Shown here one piece after another: positions 1 through 8,101 of a stretch of DNA of 64,000 nt. Position numbers and translations under genes: made by a program. Position 1 is the first letter of the stretch. Each line of letters opens with the position of its first letter. The DNA comes from Terriglobus tenax (GTDB lineage Bacteria > Acidobacteriota > Terriglobia > Terriglobales > Acidobacteriaceae). Under the pieces are notes generated by a model. The model saw nothing but the letters and a program-made list of their open reading frames with translations. It was not told the origin of the DNA and made no database searches. The stretch is from positions 2,957,853 through 3,021,852 of the forward strand of contig NZ_JAGSYA010000004.1 in the NCBI RefSeq assembly GCF_025685395.1. The letters are read 5' to 3'.

Positions 1-87
1 GCGCAGAAGAAGCTTATGGCTGGCCACTTCGGCATCCGCCGGGGCCTCGCGCAGGGTCGGAATAAAGAGCTTTGACCAACGTTGCAT
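1..87 (-). CDS. proS: Proline--tRNA ligase, N-terminal fragment (cut by window edge)
   Basis: Only the first 29 codons lie in the window. Reading leftwards from the ATG at 87 gives a peptide containing [19 protein letters not shown], which closely matches the N-terminus of bacterial ProS (E. coli has [21 protein letters not shown]). ProS charges tRNA-Pro in the cytoplasm. The gene is divergent from the STAS gene, so the 81 bases between them should hold both promoters. The body of the enzyme is outside the window. Confidence 0.85.
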   Translation of the reverse strand, partial: MQRWSKLFIPTLREAPADAEVASHKLLLR

Positions 88-168
88 AGGGTTTGATTGT
101 ATCGAAGCAAAGTGCGCGAAAAACGATTCCTGCGGGCGTATGTCACTGCTTGGTATAGTGGTAGCACC

Positions 169-513
169 ATGCCAGCTCTGCCCCTGACGATTGAGACCGC
201 CCCCGGAGCTCTTGCGGGAATTCTCATCCTGCGCCTCTCCGGATCCCTGACGCTGGGTGACCTGCCCAAGCTGCAGGCGGCGGCCAAGGCCATTACGGAG
301 CCGCTGGTGGTGCTGGATATGTCGGGCGTTCCGTATGTGGATTCCGCTGGACTGGGCGCCATTATGAACTTTCACCTCTCCGCACAGAAGCAGGGGCGCC
401 GCCTGGCCGTCGCTGCTCTGCAGCAGCGCATCGCCGCCCTGATGGAGCTGACCAAGGTGAACACGGTGCTGAAGGTCTATCCCACCGTTGCCGACGCCGA
501 ATCGACGCTGTAA
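169..513 (+). CDS. STAS-domain anti-sigma factor antagonist-like protein
   Basis: A 114-residue single-domain protein of the SpoIIAA/RsbV type. The segment [20 protein letters not shown] holds the loop with the conserved phosphorylatable serine (about residue 59, in VDSAGLG). In known systems such proteins bind an anti-sigma or switch kinase when unphosphorylated and release it when phosphorylated. The frame is open upstream to 97, but that stretch is unlike the family and the ATG at 169 gives the standard start. No kinase partner is adjacent. A SpoIIE-type phosphatase is encoded at 30.9-33.5 kb, but a link between the two is only a guess. Confidence 0.85.
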   Translation: MPALPLTIETAPGALAGILILRLSGSLTLGDLPKLQAAAKAITEPLVVLDMSGVPYVDSAGLGAIMNFHLSAQKQGRRLAVAALQQRIAALMELTKVNTVLKVYPTVADAESTL

Positions 514-748
514 GGACGGGGATTGCGAACCAGTCGCTTAAGTCACGCTTAAGATTTTGAGCACACGAAAGACCAGGATCGTCTTATTTTTCAAAAAGTT
601 GTGCTATGTATGCTGCGCGACAGACATCTGCGCGTCGAATCGTTGAGGATAAAGAACAGCATTTCGCCACAACCTGGCAGTTGTTTTCTAGGGTCATGCC
701 GTTATAGGGCATGGCTAAGTGGCGTTTCTGCGCTAAGGAAACACCTCG

Positions 749-1489
749 ATGAACGATCGACAAACATCGGGGACCATGAACCAACGGCCCCCAAACTGGA
801 TTTTGTTGCAGCTCCTGGAGACGACGTACGCCGCTCTTCAACGGCACCTCTCCCCTGTGGATCTGCAGGTAGGCATGGTGCTCGCAGAGCCGGAAAAGCC
901 TGCGGAGTATGTCTACTTTCCCCTGGGCGGCTTTGTCTGCCTGTGCGTCCTTACCGAGTCCGGCGACTCGGTTGAAGTGGCCGCCGTCGGCCAGGAAGGG
1001 CTGGTAAACACCGGCCCGCTCATGGACCAGCCTCTGGCAGCTCACGCCATTACCGTGCAGGGAGAGGGCGCTGCTCTCCGTATCCGGGCCTCTGTTCTAC
1101 GGGAAGAAATGCGCCGCGACTCCTCTCTGCAGCACCTCATTCACCAGGCTATCTACTTCCAAATGCTGCAGATGGGGCAGAACGCCGTCTGTAACCGGGC
1201 TCATTCGGTCGAGCAGAGGCTGGCCCGGTGGCTGCTGACTGCCTCTGACCGCATGCAGTCCGCGTCCCTGCGCCTGACGCAGGAGTACCTGGCCCATATG
1301 CTGGGCGCCCGCCGATCCACGGTAACCATTGCCGCTGGCGATCTGCAGCGTGCCGGACTGATGGAGTACACCCGCGGCAAGATCCGCATTCAGGACCGTG
1401 CCGGACTGCAGAAGGCTGCCTGCGAGTGTTATCACACCCTGAACAATGTCCTCGAACGCTTCCGGCCGGCGTCCCTGAAGAAACCCTGA
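749..1489 (+). CDS. Crp/Fnr family transcriptional regulator
   Basis: A 246-residue protein with an N-terminal cyclic-nucleotide-binding-like beta-roll (about 20-140) and a C-terminal winged helix (about 160-225), where LTQEYLAHMLGARRSTVT is the helix-turn-helix. It lacks an Fnr-type cysteine cluster, so an iron-sulfur oxygen sensor is unlikely. The ligand cannot be read from the sequence. An AAGGA ribosome-binding site lies about 10 bases before the ATG. It follows the STAS gene after 235 bases and probably has its own promoter. Confidence 0.85.
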   Translation: MNDRQTSGTMNQRPPNWILLQLLETTYAALQRHLSPVDLQVGMVLAEPEKPAEYVYFPLGGFVCLCVLTESGDSVEVAAVGQEGLVNTGPLMDQPLAAHAITVQGEGAALRIRASVLREEMRRDSSLQHLIHQAIYFQMLQMGQNAVCNRAHSVEQRLARWLLTASDRMQSASLRLTQEYLAHMLGARRSTVTIAAGDLQRAGLMEYTRGKIRIQDRAGLQKAACECYHTLNNVLERFRPASLKKP

Positions 1490-1606
1490 CGTTATGTCGG
1501 CTTCCGCACCGACATGGCGAGGGTGATATCACTACAGTGCAGTCATACGTTTTGCGTTTAACGGGGGCCCCTGCATTACCCGGAACCTATGACGATCGGT
1601 TAGAGA

Positions 1607-1942
1607 ATGCCAGCTATCTTATCTATTGGCAGTGATCCGGTATTGCTGAAAACCCGCGCCAGCCTGCTTCGCCAGACCGGCGCCGAAGTGGCTTCGGCTG
1701 AGCCTGCAAAGGCGGTCGGCGAACTGGCGCAGAAGCGCTATGACCTCGCCGTGCTGTGCCATTCCCTGCGACAGGAAGATGCAACCAGCATCGCTTCGGC
1801 GATCCGCGCGGCCTGCAACGGCTGCAAGATCCTGATGCTCAGCCGGGACCCGGTAGAAGGCGTCGTCGATGGCATGGAACGCTGCAGCGCCCATCGTCCG
1901 GAGCAGCTTTTACGCACGGTACGGCGTTTGACGCAGAGCTAG
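1607..1942 (+). CDS. Receiver-like (pseudo-receiver) protein
   Basis: A 111-residue stand-alone domain with the alpha/beta pattern of response-regulator receivers. It starts with ILSIGSDPVLLKTRASLL, where the acidic pocket should be, and has KRYDLAVLCHSL where the phosphoacceptor Asp normally ends the third strand. Here that position is Cys, and the first acidic pair is reduced to one Asp, so normal phosphorylation is unlikely. No output domain is attached. It may act as a protein-interaction module. Its TAG stop overlaps the kdsD stop in the four bases CTAG. Confidence 0.65.
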   Translation: MPAILSIGSDPVLLKTRASLLRQTGAEVASAEPAKAVGELAQKRYDLAVLCHSLRQEDATSIASAIRAACNGCKILMLSRDPVEGVVDGMERCSAHRPEQLLRTVRRLTQS

Positions 1943-2925
1943 ACCAGCTCCAGTCCCCACAGGTCATGCAGGTGCAGCACGCCTTCCAGTTGCCCCGTCT
2001 TGGAGAGAACAGCCAGCACGGTAATCTTCCGCTCTTCCATCACCGCCAGGGCTGACGAAGCCAGCTCGTCCGCAGCGATGGTCAGTGGGGCGGTATTCAT
2101 CACCTCGCCCGCGGTCAGCGTCAGCGCCCGTGCCTGCTCGCGCTCGAGCAGGCGGCGCAGGTCACCGTCCGAGAGAATGCCCAGCAGACGCCCGTTTTCC
2201 ACCACAGAGGTCATTCCCAGCCGCTTACGGCTCATCTCGTGGATCACCTCGGGCATCGGTGTCGACGGCGCAACCATCGGGATCGCCTCACCGGTGTGCA
2301 TCAGTTGCGAAACCAGCCGCAGCCGCTTGCCCAGCTTGCCGCCGGGGTGGAGCTGCGCAAAGTCTTCCGCGCGGAAACCGCGCAAGCGGGAGACCTCAAT
2401 CGCCAGCGCATCGCCCAGCGCCAGCATGACGGTAGTGGACGCCGTCGGGGCCAGGTTCAGCGTGCAGGCCTCTTCGGTTACGGAACAGTCCAGCACCACG
2501 TCGCTGGTCCTGGCGAGCGACGACTCCGGGCATCCGGTCATGGTGATTAGGGCATCGCCCAGCCGCTTCAAAAGCTCCAGCAGCCGTAGAATCTCCTCGG
2601 TTTCGCCCGAGTAGGAGAGTGCCAGCACCAGGTCGCCGCGGGTCAGCATGCCCAGGTCGCCGTGAATGGCCTCCGCTGGGTGCAGAAACTGGGCCGGGGT
2701 GCCGGTAGAGTTCAGGGTGGCGGCAATTTTCTGGGCGATCAGCCCGCTTTTGCCCATGCCGGTCACCACCACCCGCTGGCGGCTGGCGGCACATGCGGCA
2801 ATGCGCTCCGCGGCGTTCTCAAAAGCCGCTGCCATGGCCCCGTCCAGGCGTCCGGCCAACTGCTGCAGTGCGGCGGCTTCAATGCGTACCAGATCAGCCG
2901 GTTTGATGCTCTTTGCTGTTTCCAT
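1939..2925 (-). CDS. kdsD: Arabinose-5-phosphate isomerase (KdsD/KpsF family)
   Basis: A 328-residue protein with the family architecture: an N-terminal SIS sugar-isomerase domain (about 30-180, with VVTGMGKSGLIAQKIA and SYSGETEE) and two C-terminal CBS domains (about 205-328). HPGGKLGKRL joins the two parts. It interconverts ribulose 5-phosphate and arabinose 5-phosphate, the first step of Kdo synthesis for lipopolysaccharide, in the cytoplasm. It is convergent with the receiver-like gene and divergent from the TlpA-like gene. A GutQ-type paralog with the same reaction cannot be excluded. Confidence 0.9.
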   Translation of the reverse strand: METAKSIKPADLVRIEAAALQQLAGRLDGAMAAAFENAAERIAACAASRQRVVVTGMGKSGLIAQKIAATLNSTGTPAQFLHPAEAIHGDLGMLTRGDLVLALSYSGETEEILRLLELLKRLGDALITMTGCPESSLARTSDVVLDCSVTEEACTLNLAPTASTTVMLALGDALAIEVSRLRGFRAEDFAQLHPGGKLGKRLRLVSQLMHTGEAIPMVAPSTPMPEVIHEMSRKRLGMTSVVENGRLLGILSDGDLRRLLEREQARALTLTAGEVMNTAPLTIAADELASSALAVMEERKITVLAVLSKTGQLEGVLHLHDLWGLELV

Positions 2926-3001
2926 CAGTCCAACCAGATGCTACACCGGCAGACGTGCAGCCGCGCCGCGCCGGATACACTGAAAGACAGGAGATTCGAT
3001 C

Positions 3002-3637
3002 GTGAAGCGGAATCTGGCAGTAGTCGGTGTCGTTGTTCTGTTGGTGGCGGCGCTGGTCTGGGCAGGCGTGCAGAACCTGCGCGCACGCAGGGAAGCGGCG
3101 GAAAAGGCAAAGCAGATACCTGAGCTCGCCATGGTGAAGGACGGCGAAGCTATGCCCACGCCGACAGCAGGCGCTGACAGCTACGTCGGCGAGCTGGACC
3201 TTCGCGGCAAGCCCGCTCCCGGCTTCTCGCTCACTTCGCTGGAGGGCAAAAAAGTCTCGCTCAGTGACTACAAAGGCAAGCCCGTGCTGGTGAACTTCTG
3301 GGCTACCTGGTGTGCTCCCTGCAAACTGGAGATGCCCTGGTTCGAGGAGTTCCAGAAGAAGTATGCCGCGCAGGGATTCGTCATCCTCGGCGTCTCGGAA
3401 GATGATGACCAGCCGAAGGAGGCCATCGCCAAGGCCGCAACCAAACTGGGTGTGACCTACCCCATTCTTCTGGGCAATCCCAAGGCAGACAAGGCTTACG
3501 GCGACTTCTCGCTGCTGCCCATGAGCTTCTATATCGATGGCAAGGGCAATATCGTGGAGCAGGCCGCCGGGCTCGGAAGCAAGGACGGCATCGAAGCTAA
3601 AATCAAGAAGACGATTGCCGCTACAGGAGCACTTTAA
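3002..3637 (+). CDS. TlpA/ResA-like thiol-disulfide oxidoreductase, membrane anchored
   Basis: A 211-residue protein starting with GTG and preceded by an AGGAG site. Residues about 4-22 form a membrane anchor or signal. The rest is a thioredoxin fold of the AhpC/TSA-TlpA type, with the redox motif WCAPC inside NFWATWCAPCKLEMPW. It should act outside the cytoplasmic membrane, reducing disulfides, for example during cytochrome c maturation. The next gene, a DsbD-alpha-like protein, starts two bases after its stop, so the two probably form an operon and exchange electrons. Confidence 0.88.
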   Translation: MKRNLAVVGVVVLLVAALVWAGVQNLRARREAAEKAKQIPELAMVKDGEAMPTPTAGADSYVGELDLRGKPAPGFSLTSLEGKKVSLSDYKGKPVLVNFWATWCAPCKLEMPWFEEFQKKYAAQGFVILGVSEDDDQPKEAIAKAATKLGVTYPILLGNPKADKAYGDFSLLPMSFYIDGKGNIVEQAAGLGSKDGIEAKIKKTIAATGAL

Positions 3638-3639
3638 GC

Positions 3640-4113
3640 ATGAAGCGTTTGTTTGGATCGTTTGCCGTACTGATGCTGGCCGCCGGCCTTACCCTGGCGC
3701 AGATGGGCGGTGTTGCCCCCAAGGGCTATGTGACCTATGCTCCGGAGCCGGCCACCGTAGCTGCGAAGAAGCCTGCCGTGGTGGAGCTGCACTTTAAGGT
3801 GAACGACGGCTACCACATGAACTCGCACACGCCGAAGAGCGAGTTGCTGATCCCCACTGTGCTGAAGCTGGAGCCGGCCGCGGGCGTGAAGCTGGGTGCC
3901 ATTGATTACCCGGCTGGGCACGAGTACAGCTTTTCGTTTGACCCGAAGGAAAAGCTCGACGTCTACTCAGGCCCGGTCACGATCAAGGTCCACGTGACCG
4001 CAGACCCTGGCACCTACACCGTGAAGGGCGTGCTGGGCTACCAGGCCTGCGACAACGCCGCCTGCTACCCGCCGAAGAAGCTGCCGGTGGAGATTGCGGT
4101 TACGGCGAAGTAA
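3640..4113 (+). CDS. Secreted DsbD N-terminal (alpha) domain-like protein
   Basis: A 157-residue protein with a signal peptide (about 1-20, ending near LTLAQ) and one immunoglobulin-like domain resembling the periplasmic alpha domain of DsbD. The pair of cysteines in LGYQACDNAACYPP matches the redox pair of that domain. In DsbD this domain takes electrons from the gamma and beta domains and passes them to periplasmic partners. Here it stands alone directly after the TlpA-like gene, so an electron relay between the two is a reasonable inference. No membrane DsbD core is encoded nearby. Confidence 0.8.
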   Translation: MKRLFGSFAVLMLAAGLTLAQMGGVAPKGYVTYAPEPATVAAKKPAVVELHFKVNDGYHMNSHTPKSELLIPTVLKLEPAAGVKLGAIDYPAGHEYSFSFDPKEKLDVYSGPVTIKVHVTADPGTYTVKGVLGYQACDNAACYPPKKLPVEIAVTAK

Positions 4114-4131
4114 GGTTTGTGACGGCAAGTA

Positions 4132-4157
4132 AAAAGCCCGGCGATCGCCGGGCTTTT
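4132..4157. terminator. Bidirectional terminator between the DsbD-alpha-like gene and gltX
   Basis: An 11-bp perfect stem (AAAAGCCCGGC / GCCGGGCTTTT) with a GATC loop. It lies between convergent genes and has A and T tracts on both sides, so it can serve both strands. Confidence 0.85.
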
Positions 4158-4158
4158 C

Positions 4159-5658
4159 TTATTTCTTCGTATTGGCGGCGGCCTTCTTCTGGCCGTCAAT
4201 GAACCGCCGTACGCGGTCAATGCTTCTCGCCTTGCCGAAGACCACCAGCGACTCCAGCAGCGGTGGCGACTGCGTGCTTCCGGTCAGTACGGCGCGCAGC
4301 AGCATGAAGGCTTCCTTCACGCTCCACTCCTTGGCTGTCAGCAGGGCACGCAGAGCAGCATCGATGGCTTCCGTCGTCCAGTCCGCCGTCTCCAGTACGG
4401 TCAGCATTTCGACGGCAAAGGTCAGCGTCTCTTCCGGCGTGCGCTTCTTCGGAACCCATACCTCTACCGGCGGCACAATGTTGTCGGAGAAGAAGAAGCC
4501 CGTCAGGTCGCCCCACTGGCCCAGCGTCTCCAGCCGCGTCTGCACCAGCGGCGCAATGGCGCGGATGTAGCTGTCGGAGAGAATCGTCTGCTTCAACGCG
4601 GTGAAGAACTCTTCCTGCGGCAGGGCGCGCAGGTACTCGCCGTTCAGCCACTTCAGCTTCACCAGGTCAAAGACCGGTCCACCCAGGGAGATACGGTCGA
4701 ACTGGAAACGTTCCACCATCTGCGCCAGGCTGAAGATATCGGCTTCCTTGGTGCTTCCGGCATTGGCTGCTTCAATCGGGTTCAGCACCGGCATACCGCC
4801 GCCCATCAGGCCCAGGAAGTTGATGACCGCCTGCGGCAGGAAGCCCGACTCGCGGTAATAGATCAGCGAAACCGGGTTCTTGCGCTTGGAGATCTTCGAC
4901 TTGTCGATGTTCCTCAACAGCGGCATGTGCCAGAACTTCGGCATCTCCCAGCCAAAGCTCTTGTACAGCAGCACGTGCTTCGGTGTGGAGCTGATCCACT
5001 CCTCGGCGCGGATCACGTCGGTGATCTGCATCAGGTGGTCATCTACTACGTTGGCCAGGTGATAGGTGGGGAAGCCGTCGGACTTCATCAGCACCTGGTC
5101 ATCCACGTTGTTGTGGTCGATGACGATCTCGCCGCGCAGCTCGTCGCGGAAGTTGGTGGAACCGCTCTCCGGCACTGCCATGCGGATGGTGAAGGGCTTG
5201 CCTTCCGCCAGGTTGGCGTTCACTGTTTCTTTCGGAAGATACTTGCAGGTGCGGTCGTACTTGGGCGGCTGCTTGGCGGCCATCTGCGCCTTGCGCTTGG
5301 CCTCCAGCTCCTCTGCCGTGCAGAAGCAACGATACGCCGTGCCGTTGTCCAGCAGCGTCTGCACGTTTTCGCGATAGATCTCCGTGCGCTCCGACTGGCG
5401 ATAGGGGCCATGCGGTCCGCCCACATCGGGACCTTCATTCCAGTCCAGGCCAAGCCAGCGCAGGGCGTCAAAGATCATCTGCTCGGAGGTGGGAACGAAG
5501 CGGGTGCGGTCCGTGTCCTCAATGCGCAGGATGAACTGGCCACCGCGCTGACGGGCGAACAGGTAGTTCAGCAGGCCGATATAGGCCGTGCCGACGTGAG
5601 GATCGCCGGTGGGCGAGGGAGCAATACGGACGCGGGTAGGACGGGAACTTTCAGACAT
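4159..5658 (-). CDS. gltX: Glutamate--tRNA ligase
   Basis: A 499-residue class I aminoacyl-tRNA synthetase of usual length. The N-terminus has APSPTGDPHVGTAY, where HVGT is the HIGH-type ATP-binding signature, and KISKRKN is the KMSKS-type loop. It charges tRNA-Glu, and perhaps tRNA-Gln, in the cytoplasm; which one cannot be decided here because no gatCAB genes are in view. The gene stands alone, convergent with the thiol pair. No T-box-like leader is visible in the 97 bases before the next start. Confidence 0.95.
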   Translation of the reverse strand: MSESSRPTRVRIAPSPTGDPHVGTAYIGLLNYLFARQRGGQFILRIEDTDRTRFVPTSEQMIFDALRWLGLDWNEGPDVGGPHGPYRQSERTEIYRENVQTLLDNGTAYRCFCTAEELEAKRKAQMAAKQPPKYDRTCKYLPKETVNANLAEGKPFTIRMAVPESGSTNFRDELRGEIVIDHNNVDDQVLMKSDGFPTYHLANVVDDHLMQITDVIRAEEWISSTPKHVLLYKSFGWEMPKFWHMPLLRNIDKSKISKRKNPVSLIYYRESGFLPQAVINFLGLMGGGMPVLNPIEAANAGSTKEADIFSLAQMVERFQFDRISLGGPVFDLVKLKWLNGEYLRALPQEEFFTALKQTILSDSYIRAIAPLVQTRLETLGQWGDLTGFFFSDNIVPPVEVWVPKKRTPEETLTFAVEMLTVLETADWTTEAIDAALRALLTAKEWSVKEAFMLLRAVLTGSTQSPPLLESLVVFGKARSIDRVRRFIDGQKKAAANTKK

Positions 5659-5755
5659 AACCAGTCTTCCATTCTAGCGGAGTGCCCGGTTGCCTCCGGT
5701 TAGGATGAAGACCGTTGCGTCTAAACGGCAGGTCTCATCTGAAGGAGAAGGATCC

Positions 5756-6148
5756 ATGCGAGTAAGACCAGCTTTTTTGCTTGCGGCTGCTGCTGATGTG
5801 TTTTGTCTGCTTTCGGCAGGCCGGGGAGTGGCTCAACCAGTTCAGGATCGCGTTGTGCGGCTGGCGGAGCTCGAGATCGATCCCGCCCGCCTGGAGGAGT
5901 ACAGGCTTCTCCTGCGTGAGGAGATTGAAGCGTCCATCCGCGTTGAGCCTGGGGTTTTAACGCTTTATGCCGTGTCCGTGAAGGGGCATCCGGACCAGAT
6001 ACGGCTCTTCGAGATGTACCGCGATCAGGCCGCGTATGAAGCGCACCTGCAAACGCCGCACTTCAGGAAGTACAAAACTCAAACGCAGAACATGGTGAAG
6101 TCGCTGAGGCTGGTTGAGACAGACCCCGTTCTGCTTGGAGCAAAGTAG
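5756..6148 (+). CDS. Secreted antibiotic-biosynthesis-monooxygenase (ABM)-fold protein
   Basis: 130 residues: an N-terminal signal peptide (about 1-27) followed by one ABM/YgiN-like ferredoxin fold (VVRLAELEIDPARLEEYRLL, then EPGVLTLYAV and the family ending with Y-x-AHLQTPHFRKY). ABM domains act as small quinol or heme monooxygenases, but many members have no known substrate. The ATG at 5756 follows GAAGGAGAAG, a strong ribosome-binding site. The frame extends upstream to 5690, but that part lacks a site and is unlike the family. Export of such a domain is somewhat unusual. Confidence 0.75.
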   Translation: MRVRPAFLLAAAADVFCLLSAGRGVAQPVQDRVVRLAELEIDPARLEEYRLLLREEIEASIRVEPGVLTLYAVSVKGHPDQIRLFEMYRDQAAYEAHLQTPHFRKYKTQTQNMVKSLRLVETDPVLLGAK

Positions 6149-6194
6149 AGAACGCGGGGTGTGCGCGCGAAACGCATACACCCCCGCATGGTTC

Positions 6195-6797
6195 CTACGT
6201 CAGATCATCCGCATCAAACGCGGGCTTGCGGCCCAGGGCGCGGGTGTCGTGGACCTCGATGCCGTCCACCAGGTCCTTCACGGCGGCGTCCACATCGTCT
6301 TCCACGGCGATGGCCAGCTTGCCGTCCGAGGTCTCAATGTCTTCCAGCAGAACAACCACCTGGGCCACGGCGACATTGTCCTGGTTCAGACCCTCGGGGG
6401 TCTTGGCCTTGATGCCGACGTCGCGGGGAGAGATCCCGAGCAGCTCGGCAACGCGCGCGCGCAGTTCCCCGGCAATGGGGACGACCTTGGGCTTGGCCAT
6501 GATCAGCACCGTGTCAATGTTCACGATGCGGTAGCCCGCAGTGGCAACTTCCTCGAGAGCGGTACGCAGGAAAATATCCGAAGCTGCACCCTTCCAGCGC
6601 GGATCGCTCGGCGGGAAGAAAGTGCCAATATCTCCAGCGGAGACCGCGCCCAGCAGGGCGTCTGTGATGGCGTGGAGCAGGACATCGCCGTCCGAGTGGC
6701 CGGCAAGGCCCTCCGGATAGTCGATCGGCAGGCCGCCGATGATCAGGGGTACGCCGGGCTTAAAGGCGTGGGAGTCGAAACCGTAACCAATTCGCAT
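6195..6797 (-). CDS. ispF: 2-C-methyl-D-erythritol 2,4-cyclodiphosphate synthase with C-terminal extension
   Basis: IspF closes the cyclodiphosphate ring in the MEP route to isoprenoids. Residues 1 to about 157 follow the family: RIGYGFDSHAF with the metal-binding D-x-H, GHSDGDVLLHAI, and FFPPSDPRWKGA. The protein is 200 residues long against about 160 in most bacteria. The extra 40 or so residues form an acidic, Asp-rich tail after VVVLLEDIE. The gene is divergent from ispD with 54 bases between the starts, so the two MEP genes share one promoter region. Confidence 0.92.
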   Translation of the reverse strand: MRIGYGFDSHAFKPGVPLIIGGLPIDYPEGLAGHSDGDVLLHAITDALLGAVSAGDIGTFFPPSDPRWKGAASDIFLRTALEEVATAGYRIVNIDTVLIMAKPKVVPIAGELRARVAELLGISPRDVGIKAKTPEGLNQDNVAVAQVVVLLEDIETSDGKLAIAVEDDVDAAVKDLVDGIEVHDTRALGRKPAFDADDLT

Positions 6798-6851
6798 GCA
6801 GACAACAGAATAAACTCACCGGGCAGACGCGTTATACTCGCAGTCCTGAAT

Positions 6852-7553
6852 ATGCGAGTCTTTATCATCCTTCCGGCGGCCGGGATCGGCACGCGCATGG
6901 CGGCAGCAGGCGCTGCTGCTCCGAAACAGTTTCTCGAACTGGGCGGGGAGCCCATTCTTATCCACAGCCTGAAGGCCTTTGCTGGCGTTCCGGCGGTCAC
7001 CCAGATCCTGGTTGCCGTGCGCCCGCAGGAGATGGAACGCGTCCACCAGCAGATTGAAGCTGCAGGGCTCGGCAGCCGTATCCGTGTTGTGGAAGGCGGC
7101 GAGAACCGCCAGGGCTCGGTGGCTAACGCCCTGGCTGCGCTGGACTGTGCGGACGACGATATTGTGTTGGTGCACGACGCCGTCCGGCCATTGATCGACG
7201 GAGCCACCATCGAGCGCACCATCTCCGCTGTCCAGAAGCACGGTGCGGCGATTGTCGGCGTTCCGGCCATTGACACCATCAAGCAGGTGGAGCGCACCGC
7301 AGAGGGCGCGATTATCACCAGCACGATTCCGCGTGAGCGCATCGTGCTGGCGCAGACGCCGCAGGGCGCAACGGCGGGCCGCATGAAGAAGGCTTTTGCC
7401 GAGGCTGAGGCGGACGGCTTCGCCGGGACCGATGAAGCCAGCCTGCTGGAACGCGCCGGCATGGAAGTGGCTGTCGTCGCTGGCTCACCCCGCAACTTCA
7501 AGATCACCCAGCCGGGCGATTTGGAGCTGGCCGAGTTTTATCTGGAGCACTGA
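6852..7553 (+). CDS. ispD: 2-C-methyl-D-erythritol 4-phosphate cytidylyltransferase
   Basis: A 233-residue nucleotidyltransferase. The start is PAAGIGTRMAAAGAAAPKQF, the family's CTP-binding loop, and VLVHDAVRPLI and TPQGATAGRM are the other signatures. It makes CDP-methylerythritol in the MEP isoprenoid pathway. The frame is open upstream to 6114, but that region is antisense to ispF, and the ATG at 6852 begins the family homology. ispE and the other MEP genes are not in the window. Confidence 0.93.
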   Translation: MRVFIILPAAGIGTRMAAAGAAAPKQFLELGGEPILIHSLKAFAGVPAVTQILVAVRPQEMERVHQQIEAAGLGSRIRVVEGGENRQGSVANALAALDCADDDIVLVHDAVRPLIDGATIERTISAVQKHGAAIVGVPAIDTIKQVERTAEGAIITSTIPRERIVLAQTPQGATAGRMKKAFAEAEADGFAGTDEASLLERAGMEVAVVAGSPRNFKITQPGDLELAEFYLEH

Positions 7554-7568
7554 GAAGTGCTTTTCCCG

Positions 7569-8024
7569 CTACAGATACAGAAACATCTCCGTAGTCCCCA
7601 CAAAGCCCATCTTCTCGTAGATGGGCTTTCCCATCTTGGAAGCGTGCAGCGACAGCAGGCGGCAATTGCGCTGTTTTGCTGCCTCAATGCTCAGTTCCAC
7701 CAGCTTGCGGGCTAACCCGTGGCCGCGATAGGCCGGGTCCACGTAGACATTCAGCAGGTAAGGCCGCAGCGGCTCGGGGTCCAGGAAGTGCGGCGGCCAC
7801 TGCATCCACCAGATGCCCGCACCGGCAATGGCTGTGCCCTCGCGTTCGATGATCCATCCGGTGTACTCGCCGGATTCAAGGCGCGGCTGCACCCAGGGCT
7901 CAAAGTTCCTGCGGACCTCCGCACGGACGGCTTCATCGCCCTGCTCGGAGTCGGCAAACATCTTCTGGCGGTGGGTAGCGATCAAGGCAGCGTCGGCGGT
8001 TGTGGCGGCTCGTGTTTCGAACAT
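7569..8024 (-). CDS. GNAT family N-acetyltransferase
   Basis: A 151-residue single GNAT domain. The acetyl-CoA-binding motif A is visible as NVYVDPAYRGHGLARKLVEL (R-x-x-G-x-A), and the C-terminal YEKMGFVGTTEMFLYL is the family ending. The substrate cannot be told; small-molecule amines or protein N-termini are both possible. It is convergent with ispD, 15 bases away. Confidence 0.85.
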   Translation of the reverse strand: MFETRAATTADAALIATHRQKMFADSEQGDEAVRAEVRRNFEPWVQPRLESGEYTGWIIEREGTAIAGAGIWWMQWPPHFLDPEPLRPYLLNVYVDPAYRGHGLARKLVELSIEAAKQRNCRLLSLHASKMGKPIYEKMGFVGTTEMFLYL

Positions 8025-8101
8025 GTTCTGTTAATCATCTAGCAAGCGTGCCTGTCCGGACATATGCTTTTTGTGTTTCGTGTAGAGCATCCAGGTGGCC
8101 A

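Noticed and set aside
6114..6851. 246-codon N-terminal extension of ispD
   Set aside because: The extension is antisense to ispF and IspD homology starts exactly at the ATG at 6852.
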